Below, in pieces: positions 1 to 8,344 of a DNA stretch of 32,143 bases. This DNA comes from a virus, in the IMG/VR virus record IMGVR_UViG_3300010233_000151, positions 1 to 32,143 of that record; one strand, written 5' to 3'. Position 1 is the stretch's first letter. Every line of letters begins with the position of its first letter. The notes beneath the pieces were generated by a model. The model worked only from the letters and a program-made list of their open reading frames with translations. It did no database searches and was not told the DNA's origin. Position numbers and translations under genes: made by a program.

Positions 1-716
1 ACGGAGCTTACAAAGCGATAGTAAAACATTGGGGAAGCATGGGTGCGTTTTGGACTGCTCTGTGGGGTGGAATAAAAAACATATTTCATGGTGCGTGGTC
101 GTTTATGAAGACCATCGTTGTCCTTATTGCGAATGTGCTGTTTGGTTGGTTAATTCCTTTCAACATCCTGAAGAATGGTATTGAAAACAGAATGAACGCT
201 ATAATGAACATTTTCAAGTCAATCCTCGGAGTTATACTGGCTATATTTTCGATGAATGGCTTCAAGATGTTTGAGGCTGGCAAAAACCTGATGCACGCTC
301 TGTGGAGTGGCATTAAGACAATGGCCCACCAGCCTATAGAGGCGATTGTGGCAATAGCTAAAAAAATACGTGGGTTCTTCCCATTCAGCCCGGCTAAGGA
401 AGGCCCATTGAGAGACATCCACAGGATAAGGCTTATAGAGACCATTGCCGAGGCTATTAAGCCTGCTGCGCTCATAGATAAGATGCGATCTGTTGCTGGT
501 CTTGTATTTAATTTCAAGGCAGCAGGAAGCGCAAGCGGTGGTGGATATGTAAGTGCTGCGGGAATACAGATAACATTTGCTCCTGTTTACCACGCGGCTT
601 CGGGTGGTGGTATAAATGACAAGCAAGCGTTTTTGTCTGAAGCTAAAAAGTGGAGCGCAGAATTGACTGATGTGGTTATGAAAGAGATTGATAAAAGAAA
701 CAGGAGGACTTATTAA
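1..716 (+). CDS. Tail tape measure protein, C-terminal part (5' end outside the window)
   Basis: The frame is open from the left edge, so the ATG at 39 is probably internal and the gene continues upstream. The visible part has several hydrophobic stretches. A segment then reads RGFFPFSPAKEGPLRD, a signature commonly seen near the C-terminus of phage tape measure proteins. After it come a Gly/Ala/Ser-rich linker and a charged helical tail. Tape measure proteins set tail length and may form the DNA channel at injection. The gene ends in TAATG, sharing a base with the next start, and sits directly before gpU-, gpX- and gpD-like genes as in P2-type tails. The family call rests on this context plus the C-terminal signature. 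Confidence 0.85.
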   Translation, partial: GAYKAIVKHWGSMGAFWTALWGGIKNIFHGAWSFMKTIVVLIANVLFGWLIPFNILKNGIENRMNAIMNIFKSILGVILAIFSMNGFKMFEAGKNLMHALWSGIKTMAHQPIEAIVAIAKKIRGFFPFSPAKEGPLRDIHRIRLIETIAEAIKPAALIDKMRSVAGLVFNFKAAGSASGGGYVSAAGIQITFAPVYHAASGGGINDKQAFLSEAKKWSAELTDVVMKEIDKRNRRTY

Positions 717-1576
717 TGTACCTACAACTTGGTAATATTGTTTTTGAAGCGTTGATCGGATTTACTGATTTCAAAAGGCAAATGGAAGCGACATTGCCTC
801 AACATGCACTTATCAATACTAAGCCACGTCTCGCTCGTACCGGAACGGAGTTGCAGGTTATAACAGGTACAGTACAGTTTCACTCAAGTTTCTGTGTTCC
901 CGAAGATGAAATACAGGCACTTGAGAATGCTTTGAATACAGGAGCTATCCTTCCATTCATTTATGGTAATGGTAGGGTTGTAGGCAACTTCGCCGTTTCT
1001 GCATTGACAGAAAACAGACTTCAGGAGAATGGGCGCGGAGACATAGTGATGGCTACTCTTGATATCACATTGAAGGAAAGCGTTGTAACAGATAGCACCG
1101 CAGCTAATCAAAAAAAATCTCAAGATTCCGCGTCTGCATTATCTAAAAACAATCCAAGCGCAGTAAGAGGTAAGTTGAATTATCCCGGTACTGATTCTAT
1201 GAAGGCAATTACTGCAATTACTGCTGCGCAATCCGAAGCTGGCAACATTGACACTCTTGCATCAAAAATTGCAAACACTCTTGGGTTCGCTACTCACGGT
1301 GGCAATATGATAGACTTGTCTCTTGACAATTTGGGTCGTGCAATGGGTGACGTTAGTAATGTTATGAATGGAAATGCAACGCTTGCTGGCCTCGCTCCAA
1401 ACTTGCCCGGCAGCATCAGTACAGTCCTTAATGGCATAGTAAACATGAGGGCCGTATTGCCCGTTACAGATATAAATGCTTTGATAAGCGCAAATGGTTT
1501 TCTTCAGGCATCTCTTGCGCAATTAAAGATTGATTCATCATCTATCAGTTCACAGTTAATATCAAGGAGGTTGTAA
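716..1576 (+). CDS. P2 gpU-like tail protein with long C-terminal extension
   Basis: The first ~125 residues match the P2 gpU family pattern: an LGNIVFE start, a KPRLARTGTELQ segment, an HSSFC segment, then PFIYGNG and a late TLKE motif. gpU-type proteins act at tail completion or as tail terminators. P2 gpU is about 159 residues, whereas this protein has 286. The extra ~150 residues are rich in Ala, Asn, Ser and Gly and have no recognisable domain. The start codon shares a base with the tape measure stop (TAATG), and the stop shares a base with the gpX-like start. The extension could be a lineage-specific virion decoration; that is inference. Confidence 0.8.
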   Translation: MYLQLGNIVFEALIGFTDFKRQMEATLPQHALINTKPRLARTGTELQVITGTVQFHSSFCVPEDEIQALENALNTGAILPFIYGNGRVVGNFAVSALTENRLQENGRGDIVMATLDITLKESVVTDSTAANQKKSQDSASALSKNNPSAVRGKLNYPGTDSMKAITAITAAQSEAGNIDTLASKIANTLGFATHGGNMIDLSLDNLGRAMGDVSNVMNGNATLAGLAPNLPGSISTVLNGIVNMRAVLPVTDINALISANGFLQASLAQLKIDSSSISSQLISRRL

Positions 1577-1797
1577 TGGCAGATGTTGTCTCTATACCAA
1601 TAACAGACGGGGAAACATGGTGTACTATAGCCAAGCGGTGCTATGGTGACGAAACGCTTACCAAGTACCTGATATATGCTAATCCAACTATCCCTGTAAC
1701 GGCAAGGATATACGGGTTCACTTCTATTTTTGCGCCAATACTTGATGCATCTGTTGCGCCAATACCCAAACAGTTATTCCCTCTATGGAAACAGTAA
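1576..1797 (+). CDS. P2 gpX-like tail protein (Phage_tail_X / LysM-like)
   Basis: This 73-residue protein has the gpX layout. An early GETWCTIAKRCYGD segment resembles the D-T-L-D-x-I-A-x-x-x-Y-G core of LysM-like tail X proteins. It is followed by I-Y-A-N-P and ends in a proline-containing tail, close to the ~67 residues of P2 gpX. Members are baseplate or tail-tip proteins that may contact peptidoglycan. The gene is coupled to gpU by TAATG and overlaps the downstream gpD-like start by 13 bases. Position between U and D is the P2 order and strengthens the call. Confidence 0.85.
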   Translation: MADVVSIPITDGETWCTIAKRCYGDETLTKYLIYANPTIPVTARIYGFTSIFAPILDASVAPIPKQLFPLWKQ

Positions 1798-3290
1798 GCC
1801 TTCCCATTCCTATATTTACCATCATATACAATGGTAAGGATATTACGCATGGCTTACAGCCGTACCTGATAAACCTTACCTATGATGATACTGTTCAGGG
1901 TGAAAGCGATCAAATTGAAATAACGCTTGAAAACGAGGATGGCTTATGGTCAAATGGTTGGTATCCTAACAAGGGCGACACGATAGATTGCTCTATAGGG
2001 CAGATGGATTGCGGTACATTTCAAGTTGACGAGATAGAGCTTAACGGCCCTCCTGATACCGTAGTTATACGTGCATTAACTACGATCATAGATAAAGACC
2101 TGAAGACCAAGAAAACAAAATCACATTCCAATAAAACGCTTCTGCAAATAGCGCAAGCTACTGCGCAGCACTCTAATCTGACACTTGTCGGAACCGGGAA
2201 TATACCGAGCGTTTTGATTGAGCATGTGACACAAAAAAGACTTACCGATTTAAAGTTCCTTCGTAAGTGCGCGGATAAGTATGGATGTATCTTTAGTGTT
2301 AAAAATACCAAACTTATATTCACTTCGATGTATGATTTGGAAAACAAACCACCATCTATTTCTGTTGATAAAACGCAGATGATAGACTATTCAATAAAAG
2401 ATAAAACATCTGAAACATACAAGTCGGCAGAGCTTCGTCATCACAATCCGAAGTCATCACAACTAATAACTTCTAAGTCTCAAATAAAAACAGTACAAAA
2501 TAATGAAGGAGTTTCTTATACCGAAATAACGCCCGGAGATACGCTGCTTGTGCATAGGAGAGTTGAGAACCAGCAGCAAGCAGATGAAGCAGTTAAATCA
2601 TCTCTGTATCGCGCAAACAGTAAGCAGCAAACAGGCACTATTAACATGCAAGGGACAGAGCTTGTCGTGGCTGGTAACAACATGGAAATTACGGGGCTTG
2701 GATATGTTGGTAGCGGTATTTGGCACATGATGAAATCGAAGCACAAAGTTGATAGGCAAAACTCTTGGCTCGTTGGTGTGGATATAAAAAGAGTTGCTGC
2801 GGTTAGTGTTGCCAAGCAGCAGTCATCAGGTGTTAAGTCGGGCAAGCCTGAACAATCTAAGGTTATTGTTCTTCAGAACAAAAACAACGTAAGCTATTCT
2901 AAAATAGTTGTAGGTTTTTCAGGTAAGCAAATATCCGCAGCAGACAAGTCGCTGCTTACGCTTATCTATAATGTATTGGTTGATTCAGGAAAGGGTTATG
3001 TCGCCAAAACTCTTAGTTACAATCAGGCAGAATCGCAGTACAATTCAGCCAATAAATACGCAGGTAGATTGTCTGCTCAAATATCAGAGGAATCGCAGTA
3101 CATAGCGGGTAGATTGTTCAATATATATAATGAAGATATTTTCGGCAGCATCAGCGACTATAGGGAGCAATCTCAAGTCAGCGCAGACATTGGTTCCCTT
3201 CAGGAATATATCAATAAACTGCTGGACGGAAAGCCTATAGATTCAAGCCCCGCGCTGCCGGGAGCAGGAAGTTTCACTCCAATAAATTGA
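1785..3290 (+). CDS. P2 gpD-like baseplate hub protein
   Basis: This 501-residue protein has the gpD/gp27 hub pattern. An N-terminal beta domain (IYNGKDITHGLQPYL, DQIEITLEN, W...GWYPNKGDTI) is followed by a GTFQVDEIE segment and a KTKKTKSHSNKTLLQIA region that fits the conserved centre of late control D proteins. The hub forms the central ring to which the spike attaches. P2 gpD is about 387 residues; the extra length is C-terminal and contains two ESQY...AGRL segments and a Pro/Gly-rich end. The start overlaps gpX by 13 bases. The stop lies immediately before a promoter for the spike gene. Confidence 0.85.
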   Translation: METVSLPIPIFTIIYNGKDITHGLQPYLINLTYDDTVQGESDQIEITLENEDGLWSNGWYPNKGDTIDCSIGQMDCGTFQVDEIELNGPPDTVVIRALTTIIDKDLKTKKTKSHSNKTLLQIAQATAQHSNLTLVGTGNIPSVLIEHVTQKRLTDLKFLRKCADKYGCIFSVKNTKLIFTSMYDLENKPPSISVDKTQMIDYSIKDKTSETYKSAELRHHNPKSSQLITSKSQIKTVQNNEGVSYTEITPGDTLLVHRRVENQQQADEAVKSSLYRANSKQQTGTINMQGTELVVAGNNMEITGLGYVGSGIWHMMKSKHKVDRQNSWLVGVDIKRVAAVSVAKQQSSGVKSGKPEQSKVIVLQNKNNVSYSKIVVGFSGKQISAADKSLLTLIYNVLVDSGKGYVAKTLSYNQAESQYNSANKYAGRLSAQISEESQYIAGRLFNIYNEDIFGSISDYREQSQVSADIGSLQEYINKLLDGKPIDSSPALPGAGSFTPIN

Positions 3291-3291
3291 G

Positions 3292-3323
3292 TTTGACATT
3301 ATAAATAATTTGCCATACATTTG
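3292..3323 (+). promoter_or_regulatory. Bacteroidota-type promoter in front of the spike gene
   Basis: TTTG at 3292-3295, 20 bases, then TACATTTG at 3316-3323. This matches the -33 TTTG / -7 TAnnTTTG form. The first usable start (GTG 3329) is only 5 bases after the -7 box, so the message would be nearly or fully leaderless. It lies inside the tail operon and could boost V-W-J-I expression. Confidence 0.65.
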
Positions 3324-3328
3324 TGGGA

Positions 3329-4053
3329 GTGATCGCCTACGGCTATATATGTGGTGTTGACCCGTCAACAGGTAAAGTCCAAGTAGAACTGGACGAAGAT
3401 TACGATGTTGAAAAGGGAACTAAGTTTGTAACTAATTGGCTCCCCGTTTCTTTCCCATTCACTCACGCTGATAAGTCCACATTTCCTTTCGACATAACCT
3501 CTCACGTATGGGTTATGTTTTCTGACGAAGAATGGGAAGACGGTATAGTTGGTGGATGTATTTATGATGCTAATAACACTCCCGATTCTGATGCTGGCCC
3601 CGACATTCATAAAATAACTTACAAAGATGGAAGTTATATAAAGTTTGACAGGTCTTCAGGTAAATATACCGTCAATGTAACTGGCGATATTAACTTCAGG
3701 CAGCAGGCAAGGTTGATGTTATTAGCGGTGGCGATGCCACAATAAATTCTTCTGCCAAAGCAAAAATAATTGCAGCTACCGAAATAGATGCTACAGCACC
3801 ATTCATCAAACTGACTGGCGACATACAAGTAACCGGAACATTAGAAGTTAGCGGAGCAGCAGTAGTTGCTTCTCTTGGCATAGGTGGTGGTGGTGGTATT
3901 GATTCGGGTGGCAATATGTCTTTGGCGGGAAGCATGTCGGCAGCAGGCGGTGTTGTTACAGGTGCGGATGTTGTTGCTGGCGGTAAGTCTCTGAAATTAC
4001 ATATTCACGGTGGAGTTCAAACAGGGTCAGGAGTAACCTCAACGCCAATATGA
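3329..4053 (+). CDS. P2 gpV-like baseplate spike, interrupted by an apparent -1 frameshift
   Basis: The first frame gives an OB-fold baseplate V N-terminus (VDPSTGKVQVEL, LPVSFPF, VWVMFSDEEWEDGIVGG) up to GDINFR and then stops at 3745. The neighbouring frame continues from about 3700 as AAGKVDVISGGDATINSSA and runs to a TGA at 4051-4053. It contains beta-spike repeats and ends LHIHGGVQTGSGVTSTPI, the HxH apex typical of gpV/gp45 spikes. Restoring one G near 3699-3700 joins both into about 241 residues (P2 gpV: ~211). The TGA overlaps the next ATG as ATGA, which supports the joined reading. The start is GTG 3329, or possibly GTG 3323, which overlaps the promoter. Real mutation, sequencing error and programmed -1 shift remain open; no canonical slippery heptamer is visible. 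Confidence 0.85.
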
Positions 4054-4481
4054 TAATATACGGAATTATATCGGACGTGTCTACTCCTAATTGGCAGATG
4101 GGCTTATCTCTTGGTCAGATACTTACTGACGAAGACGATATACAAATGTGCATCCATAATATTCTTTTCACGAGGAAAGGAGATTTGGTTTTGGACAGCG
4201 AATTTGGCAGTCTTATTTTCGACTATATAGACCTGCCTGTAGTTAAGTTGATTCCAAATGTAATTGCTGAAACTATCGCTGCAATTACTCTATACGAGCC
4301 GAGGGTTATTGTTGATACCATAACCTATTCAGTAAGCGATGATTTCAGCAACATACGATTCAACATTATTTGTACGGTAATAGCATCGGGTGTTCAAATA
4401 CCGTACACTTTCGATGCTGGTCAAGATACCATAAGTAGGGTTAGGTCTTTCAGCGATCAATTTTCAAATCAGTTTATATAA
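4050..4481 (+). CDS. P2 gpW-like baseplate wedge protein (gp25-like)
   Basis: This 143-residue protein carries the gp25/gpW pattern: an early DIQMCIHNILFTRKGDLVLDSEFGS segment matching the I..IL.T..GE...P.FG core, then DLP...LIPNVIAETIAAITLYEPRV, where the EPR triplet is the family hallmark. gp25-like proteins form part of the baseplate wedge that triggers sheath contraction. It overlaps the spike stop by ATGA and hands over to the gpJ-like gene through TAATGG. Length is slightly above P2 gpW (~115). Confidence 0.9.
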   Translation: MIIYGIISDVSTPNWQMGLSLGQILTDEDDIQMCIHNILFTRKGDLVLDSEFGSLIFDYIDLPVVKLIPNVIAETIAAITLYEPRVIVDTITYSVSDDFSNIRFNIICTVIASGVQIPYTFDAGQDTISRVRSFSDQFSNQFI

Positions 4482-5608
4482 TGGCTATAGATACAACCAC
4501 CATACCGGATTTCATTGTCGCAGACGCTAATCAGATATTAGCCGACTGCGTTGCTTTCTTTGAGGGCCAGTCCGGTAAAAAGCTACAGAGAGGGCAGGTT
4601 GAAAAAATGATCGTAAATCTGATCGCGTATCGCGAGAAGATAATAAAAGACCAAATAAATTCATCTTGCTCTACACAGCTACTTCGTTTTTCTTCAGCAC
4701 CAATGCTGGATTATCTCGTTGAGCTTGTTGGCGTTATCAGAATACCCGCGCAAGCAGCTACGGTTCAGCTACAGTATGATGTAGTAATGGGTCATACTGG
4801 CGTGACTGTTCCTGCCGGACACCGTGTGGGTTCTGTAGATGGCAAGGTTGTATTTGAAACCATAGTAAGCACATTTATACCTGTAGGAACCTACGAGGTA
4901 TTTATAGAGGCTGCTTGCCAGTCTACTGGCGTTATAGGCAACGGGTATGGTGTAGGCACTATAACAAGCATATTAGACCCATTGGCGTTCCTTGTTGACG
5001 TTACCAACCCTGCCGCTACGGATGGAGGGTCTGACCAAGAGACTGACGATCACTTGAGAGATCGTGCGAAGCTGGCCCCGGATGCATTCAGTAACGCGGG
5101 GTCTGTGGAGGCTTATAAGTATTGGGCCAAGACAGCACACCCATCTATTATAGATGTTGCCGTTACGCAGCCAACGCCGGGTACTGTTAAGCTGTGGCCC
5201 TTGATAGCATCAGGAACTACACCATCTCAAATAACTGACGCTGTACTGGCTGTATGCAGTCAAGACCACGTAAGGCCGTTAAGCGATACTGTACAGGCTG
5301 CCACGCCTACTGCTGCCAATTACGATATTGTTGTAAATCTTACTGCATTCACAGGGGGTGTAGATGCCACTATAATAAACTCTGTAACCGCCGCTTTGAC
5401 TTCGTATGCGCAAGCTCAAAAACTTCTTTTGGCTCAAAGTATTTCTGTGGCAAAGCTGATAGACATATGCATGAGAGATGTTGATTCTCTTGGCAACAAT
5501 ACAGTATTTGATGTTGCCGTACCTACACCTTCTGCGAATGTCGCAGTAGGTGCAACGCAATGGGCGAATATTGGAACGATAACAGTAAACATAGTAGGAC
5601 ATCACTAA
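4481..5608 (+). CDS. P2 gpJ-like baseplate assembly protein (Baseplate_J)
   Basis: This 375-residue protein shows the Baseplate_J order. An N-terminal helical part contains MLDYLVELVGVIR. A beta region follows with VTVPAGHRV, TG.IGNGYGVGTI and NPAATDGGSDQETDDHLRDRAKLAPDAFSNAGSVEAYKYWA, then TQPTPGTVKLWPL. The DGG...ETD...RDR motif and the AGS...Y..WA segment are strong markers of the family. It forms the wedge periphery with gpW and gpI. The upstream and downstream junctions are TAATGG and a one-base gap, consistent with a single translation-coupled operon. Confidence 0.92.
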   Translation: MAIDTTTIPDFIVADANQILADCVAFFEGQSGKKLQRGQVEKMIVNLIAYREKIIKDQINSSCSTQLLRFSSAPMLDYLVELVGVIRIPAQAATVQLQYDVVMGHTGVTVPAGHRVGSVDGKVVFETIVSTFIPVGTYEVFIEAACQSTGVIGNGYGVGTITSILDPLAFLVDVTNPAATDGGSDQETDDHLRDRAKLAPDAFSNAGSVEAYKYWAKTAHPSIIDVAVTQPTPGTVKLWPLIASGTTPSQITDAVLAVCSQDHVRPLSDTVQAATPTAANYDIVVNLTAFTGGVDATIINSVTAALTSYAQAQKLLLAQSISVAKLIDICMRDVDSLGNNTVFDVAVPTPSANVAVGATQWANIGTITVNIVGHH

Positions 5609-5609
5609 A

Positions 5610-6272
5610 ATGGGAGATCAGAACATTTTACCAAATAGCATTAAAGGAGAGAACACAAACATCCTTGAACTACTTATAGAGAATAGGTTTGATGCTATTG
5701 ATATAAGTTCCACGCTCGTCTATCTCGTAGACAGCGTATCTTCCGTTGCGCTGCCATATCTCGCAGAGCAATTTGATGTATCGTATGAATTTAACCAACT
5801 CACTACAGACCTTGATAAAAGGAACCTCATTAAAAATGCAGTTGACCTCAAGAAGTATATAGGAACTCCATATGCCATTAAGAAGTCCATGCAGGCTCTT
5901 GGGTACGGCGGTGCTGATCTCGTAGAGGGTGCTGGTACTGTTGGAGACGGTCACGATTGGGCGCGCTTCAGGGTGGTTGTTGATCTCGGAAATCAGGGTG
6001 GTGTAAATGGAGTTTCGGACAACCTCCTTACTTTCCTGATAAACAAGTATAAGAATGCGCGTAGTCAATTCCTTGATATTTCATACAAGGCTAACCTGTC
6101 TGAATACATGCCATTGATATCTGACGCGATGACTGTAGAGGCACATACCGATGTGTCCGATACAATCAACGTGAGTGGTTTCAAGTATGACGGAACCTAT
6201 AAGTATAATGGTGTAAAAAAGTATCGCCCCGGATTTGAGGACTTACAAATACAAATCATAAACGTACCATAA
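5610..6272 (+). CDS. P2 gpI-like tail protein (Tail_P2_I)
   Basis: This 220-residue protein follows gpJ with one base between them. It has the gpI layout: an N-terminal LPNSIKG segment, then LPYLAEQFDV matching the L..LA..F.V core, DKRNLIKNAVDLKKYIGTPYAIKKSMQALGY matching the R..i.....h...GT..ai...l..lG core, and a C-terminal beta region. gpI connects the baseplate wedge with the tail fibres. The end (FKYDGTYKYNGVKKY) carries short K-Y-(D/N)-G repeats, a feature seen at fibre-attachment ends. It is coupled by TAATG to the next gene. Confidence 0.88.
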   Translation: MGDQNILPNSIKGENTNILELLIENRFDAIDISSTLVYLVDSVSSVALPYLAEQFDVSYEFNQLTTDLDKRNLIKNAVDLKKYIGTPYAIKKSMQALGYGGADLVEGAGTVGDGHDWARFRVVVDLGNQGGVNGVSDNLLTFLINKYKNARSQFLDISYKANLSEYMPLISDAMTVEAHTDVSDTINVSGFKYDGTYKYNGVKKYRPGFEDLQIQIINVP

Positions 6273-6724
6273 TGCAACAGCAAAAAACGAAAATGCCTGA
6301 AGTAAAAGGCAGGGTAAACATAAAAGCATATCGTGGTGAAACCAATGAGCTTGCTTGGGAAGACACCGTAGACAACTTGGTTGTTGCTCTTGGCGAATCT
6401 ACCATACTGTATTCGTTAGACCCCAACAACGTCACGAACAGAACCATTACGCAGGTAGCGTTTGGAACTAACGGAACAGCTACTACGTTGGGAGATACAG
6501 CAATTACTAATCAGTTCATAAAGGCTATAGGAGCGACCACGCATCCTACCGCCACGTCAACCCTAATAGCATTCACGCTGGAAACAACGGAAGGCAATGG
6601 TATGACGATACAGGAGCTTGGCTTGGTTGGTCACGACAATGTTTTGTTTTCTCGGTTAACGAGGAATGGCATTGTTAAAACATCAGACATAAGGCTTGTG
6701 TGTACGTGGACTTTATCTTATTAA
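6272..6724 (+). CDS. Putative tail-fibre or baseplate-tip protein
   Basis: This 150-residue protein has no domain I can name with certainty. The pattern VKGRVNIKAYR, then NLVV, VAFGTNGTATTLGDT, an EGNGMTIQELGLVG segment and LFSRLTRNGIVKTSDIRL resembles small phage proteins found between gpI and the fibre genes. In these the GxxxT...T.L motif and the I.E.GL...+LF.R...........+ pattern recur. The position directly after the gpI-like gene, with a shared base, suggests a structural connector for the fibre. No signal peptide or TM segment is seen. Confidence 0.6.
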   Translation: MQQQKTKMPEVKGRVNIKAYRGETNELAWEDTVDNLVVALGESTILYSLDPNNVTNRTITQVAFGTNGTATTLGDTAITNQFIKAIGATTHPTATSTLIAFTLETTEGNGMTIQELGLVGHDNVLFSRLTRNGIVKTSDIRLVCTWTLSY

Positions 6725-6752
6725 TTTATCATTCTTTAATTAAACTTTTGAC

Positions 6753-7463
6753 ATGGCAGACTTAACGGCAACATCAAGCGATGATAGTATATATCAAATA
6801 GAGAGCGCAGATGACGTTCAGGGTGGCGCAGGTGCTATAGCTAATCGTCAGGCGCAGAGCTTGTTGAATAAAATAACATTCAATAAAGACCTGTACAATG
6901 GTGCAAATGCGCCAACGGTTCTTGTTCAGGTGTCAGATATGACGCTTAGTAGCGGAGGATGCAATAAGATGTATGTTATGCTGCTTGGAGAGGGCGACAT
7001 ATCATCTATAACATTGCCTGTGCTGTCTACATGCAAGACAGGAGATACACTCATATTTAGCGGCTCCGCGAATGGTGGTGCTATGACTGTGGTTCCTCAA
7101 GGTTCCGATAAAATAGTTGACCGCTACCTAAATTCTACTTCACTTTATATTGGGCCAAGAGAATCTGTATGCATGAGAAAAGGCCCGGCTGGATGGGTTA
7201 TAGTTTGGCACGAAGGGTTGGAGGTTCCGGCTGGCACTATTGTCTTAATTCCTCATGGAATAGGCATAGATACTGTAGGTTATCTTAAATGCGATAATAG
7301 CTATGTAGACCGGGTTGCTTATGCAAGGCTGTTCAATATCGTGCAAGACCACTATATAGCTTATTCTACACCACACATTACACAGTTTGGGTTGCCAAGC
7401 TACCCAAGCATAAGTGCTAATGGTGCAGGTGGCCCTGCTGCTGACTACTGGATTAAATACTAA
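6753..7463 (+). CDS. Tail fibre / tail-tip protein with collar-like C-terminal domain
   Basis: This 236-residue protein has a beta-rich N-terminal half. Its C-terminal segment (VPAGTIVLIPHG, GYLKCDNSYVDRVAYARLFNIV, then FGLPSYPSI) follows the phage tail collar pattern GW..CDG....r..Y..LF....F.LPD. The final YWIKY matches the W.IKY endings common on collar-domain fibres. A receptor-binding or tip role is therefore likely. Mature collar fibres usually have an RGR after the F.LPD motif, which is shortened here. The next gene, the lysozyme, starts 4 bases after the stop. Confidence 0.75.
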   Translation: MADLTATSSDDSIYQIESADDVQGGAGAIANRQAQSLLNKITFNKDLYNGANAPTVLVQVSDMTLSSGGCNKMYVMLLGEGDISSITLPVLSTCKTGDTLIFSGSANGGAMTVVPQGSDKIVDRYLNSTSLYIGPRESVCMRKGPAGWVIVWHEGLEVPAGTIVLIPHGIGIDTVGYLKCDNSYVDRVAYARLFNIVQDHYIAYSTPHITQFGLPSYPSISANGAGGPAADYWIKY

Positions 7464-7467
7464 TTAT

Positions 7468-7983
7468 ATGAACGAACAATTAAAGATGCTGCCCGAAGAT
7501 TGCGAACTCACTAAAGGGTATGAAAAACTAAGGCTCACAGCCTACAACGACAACCCTCACGACCCATCAAAAGGTAAGTGGACATATGGGTATGGTGCAA
7601 CTCACAAGATGGATGGTACGCCAGTTCAAGACGGCGACACTATAACGGAAGAAGAAGCACTTGACTTACTCGTACTCTGCATGGCTGAAGCTCAAACAAA
7701 AGTAAAGCAGCGCGTTCATGTAGAGCTTACTAAGCAACAATACATTCCGCTTGTAGACTTTGCATTCAATGCAGGCTCCGGCTATCACAATAAGCTCTTA
7801 GAGTATCACGACTACGATCTTTGGCACAACATCAACGAAGGTCTTGACGGAGATGAACTTTTCAACTACTGGACGACCTGCGCAATCACTCAAGGGGGCA
7901 TAAAGCTCGGAGGATTAATACGCCGCAGAAAATCACAAGTCACTTATTTTCAGACAGGAGAGCTTAATTTCTTTGAAGATTAA
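7468..7983 (+). CDS. GH24 phage lysozyme (endolysin)
   Basis: This 171-residue protein hydrolyses the peptidoglycan glycan backbone. I start at ATG 7468, because longer readings overlap the fibre gene. The T4-lysozyme catalytic set is visible: Glu19 in GYEKLRLTAYND, Asp28 nine residues later, and Thr39 in WTYGYG (equivalent to E-D-T). FAFNAGSG matches the FN.G segment that follows in the family. There is a short insertion between Asp28 and Thr39 compared with T4. No signal peptide or SAR-type N-terminus is visible, so release through a holin is expected. The lysozyme lies far from the holin and spanin candidates near 19840-20757. Confidence 0.9.
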   Translation: MNEQLKMLPEDCELTKGYEKLRLTAYNDNPHDPSKGKWTYGYGATHKMDGTPVQDGDTITEEEALDLLVLCMAEAQTKVKQRVHVELTKQQYIPLVDFAFNAGSGYHNKLLEYHDYDLWHNINEGLDGDELFNYWTTCAITQGGIKLGGLIRRRKSQVTYFQTGELNFFED

Positions 7984-7992
7984 GTAATTTTG

Positions 7993-8023
7993 TTTGGTTT
8001 TTAATAAGAGTTTGCTATATTTG
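7993..8023 (+). promoter_or_regulatory. Bacteroidota-type promoter for the ribbon-helix-helix-like gene
   Basis: TTTG 7993-7996, 19 bases, TATATTTG 8016-8023. This is a full match to TAnnTTTG. The start codon at 8053 lies 29 bases downstream. Confidence 0.75.
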
Positions 8024-8052
8024 TACCAACAATAAAGCAAACTCTTATTTTT

Positions 8053-8274
8053 ATGAGCAGTACGATAAAACCAAAAACATCCGTAAAACCTAAAAAGGCA
8101 GCCAAAAAGCGCGGTGTTGGAAGACCCGGTATCTTCAAAGACCCGGTAAGAAAGACTATAGACCTTGAAAAGTCCGTAGCTAACAAAATACGCAAAACAC
8201 ACAAGGTAAGCGTGTCTGCATTTGCAAGAGAAGCCATTGATGAAAAGATGGAGCGAATGGAGCCTAAAAAATAA
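8053..8274 (+). CDS. Small basic protein with ribbon-helix-helix-like C-terminal half
   Basis: This 73-residue protein has a Lys/Pro-rich disordered N-terminus (KPKTSVKPKKAAKKRGVGRPG). Then comes a segment RKTIDLEKSVANKIRKTHKVSVSAFAREAIDEKMER, which fits a short beta strand and two helices of CopG/Arc-type DNA-binding proteins. A role as DNA-binding regulator is plausible but rests only on this pattern. The gene has its own strong promoter and is followed by a perfect palindromic terminator, so it is a monocistronic unit between the tail operon and the leftward ATPase gene. Confidence 0.65.
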   Translation: MSSTIKPKTSVKPKKAAKKRGVGRPGIFKDPVRKTIDLEKSVANKIRKTHKVSVSAFAREAIDEKMERMEPKK

Positions 8275-8288
8275 TCAATAATATCATT

Positions 8289-8334
8289 AATTAATAAAGC
8301 CCTCTTTTAATATTAAAAGAGGGCTTTATTAATT
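8289..8334. terminator. Bidirectional palindromic terminator
   Basis: This is a perfect 46-base palindrome centred between 8311 and 8312, with core AAGCCCTCTTTTA and its complement. It sits between convergent genes ending at 8274 (+) and 8345 (-). T-rich stretches follow the GGG on both strands, so it can stop transcription from both sides. Confidence 0.85.
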
Positions 8335-8344
8335 GTCAGAAACA

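Noticed and set aside
2996-3120. Repeat ESQY...AGRL in the hub protein as a mobile or regulatory repeat
   Set aside because: It is a short protein-level duplication within coding sequence with no symmetry or element ends.
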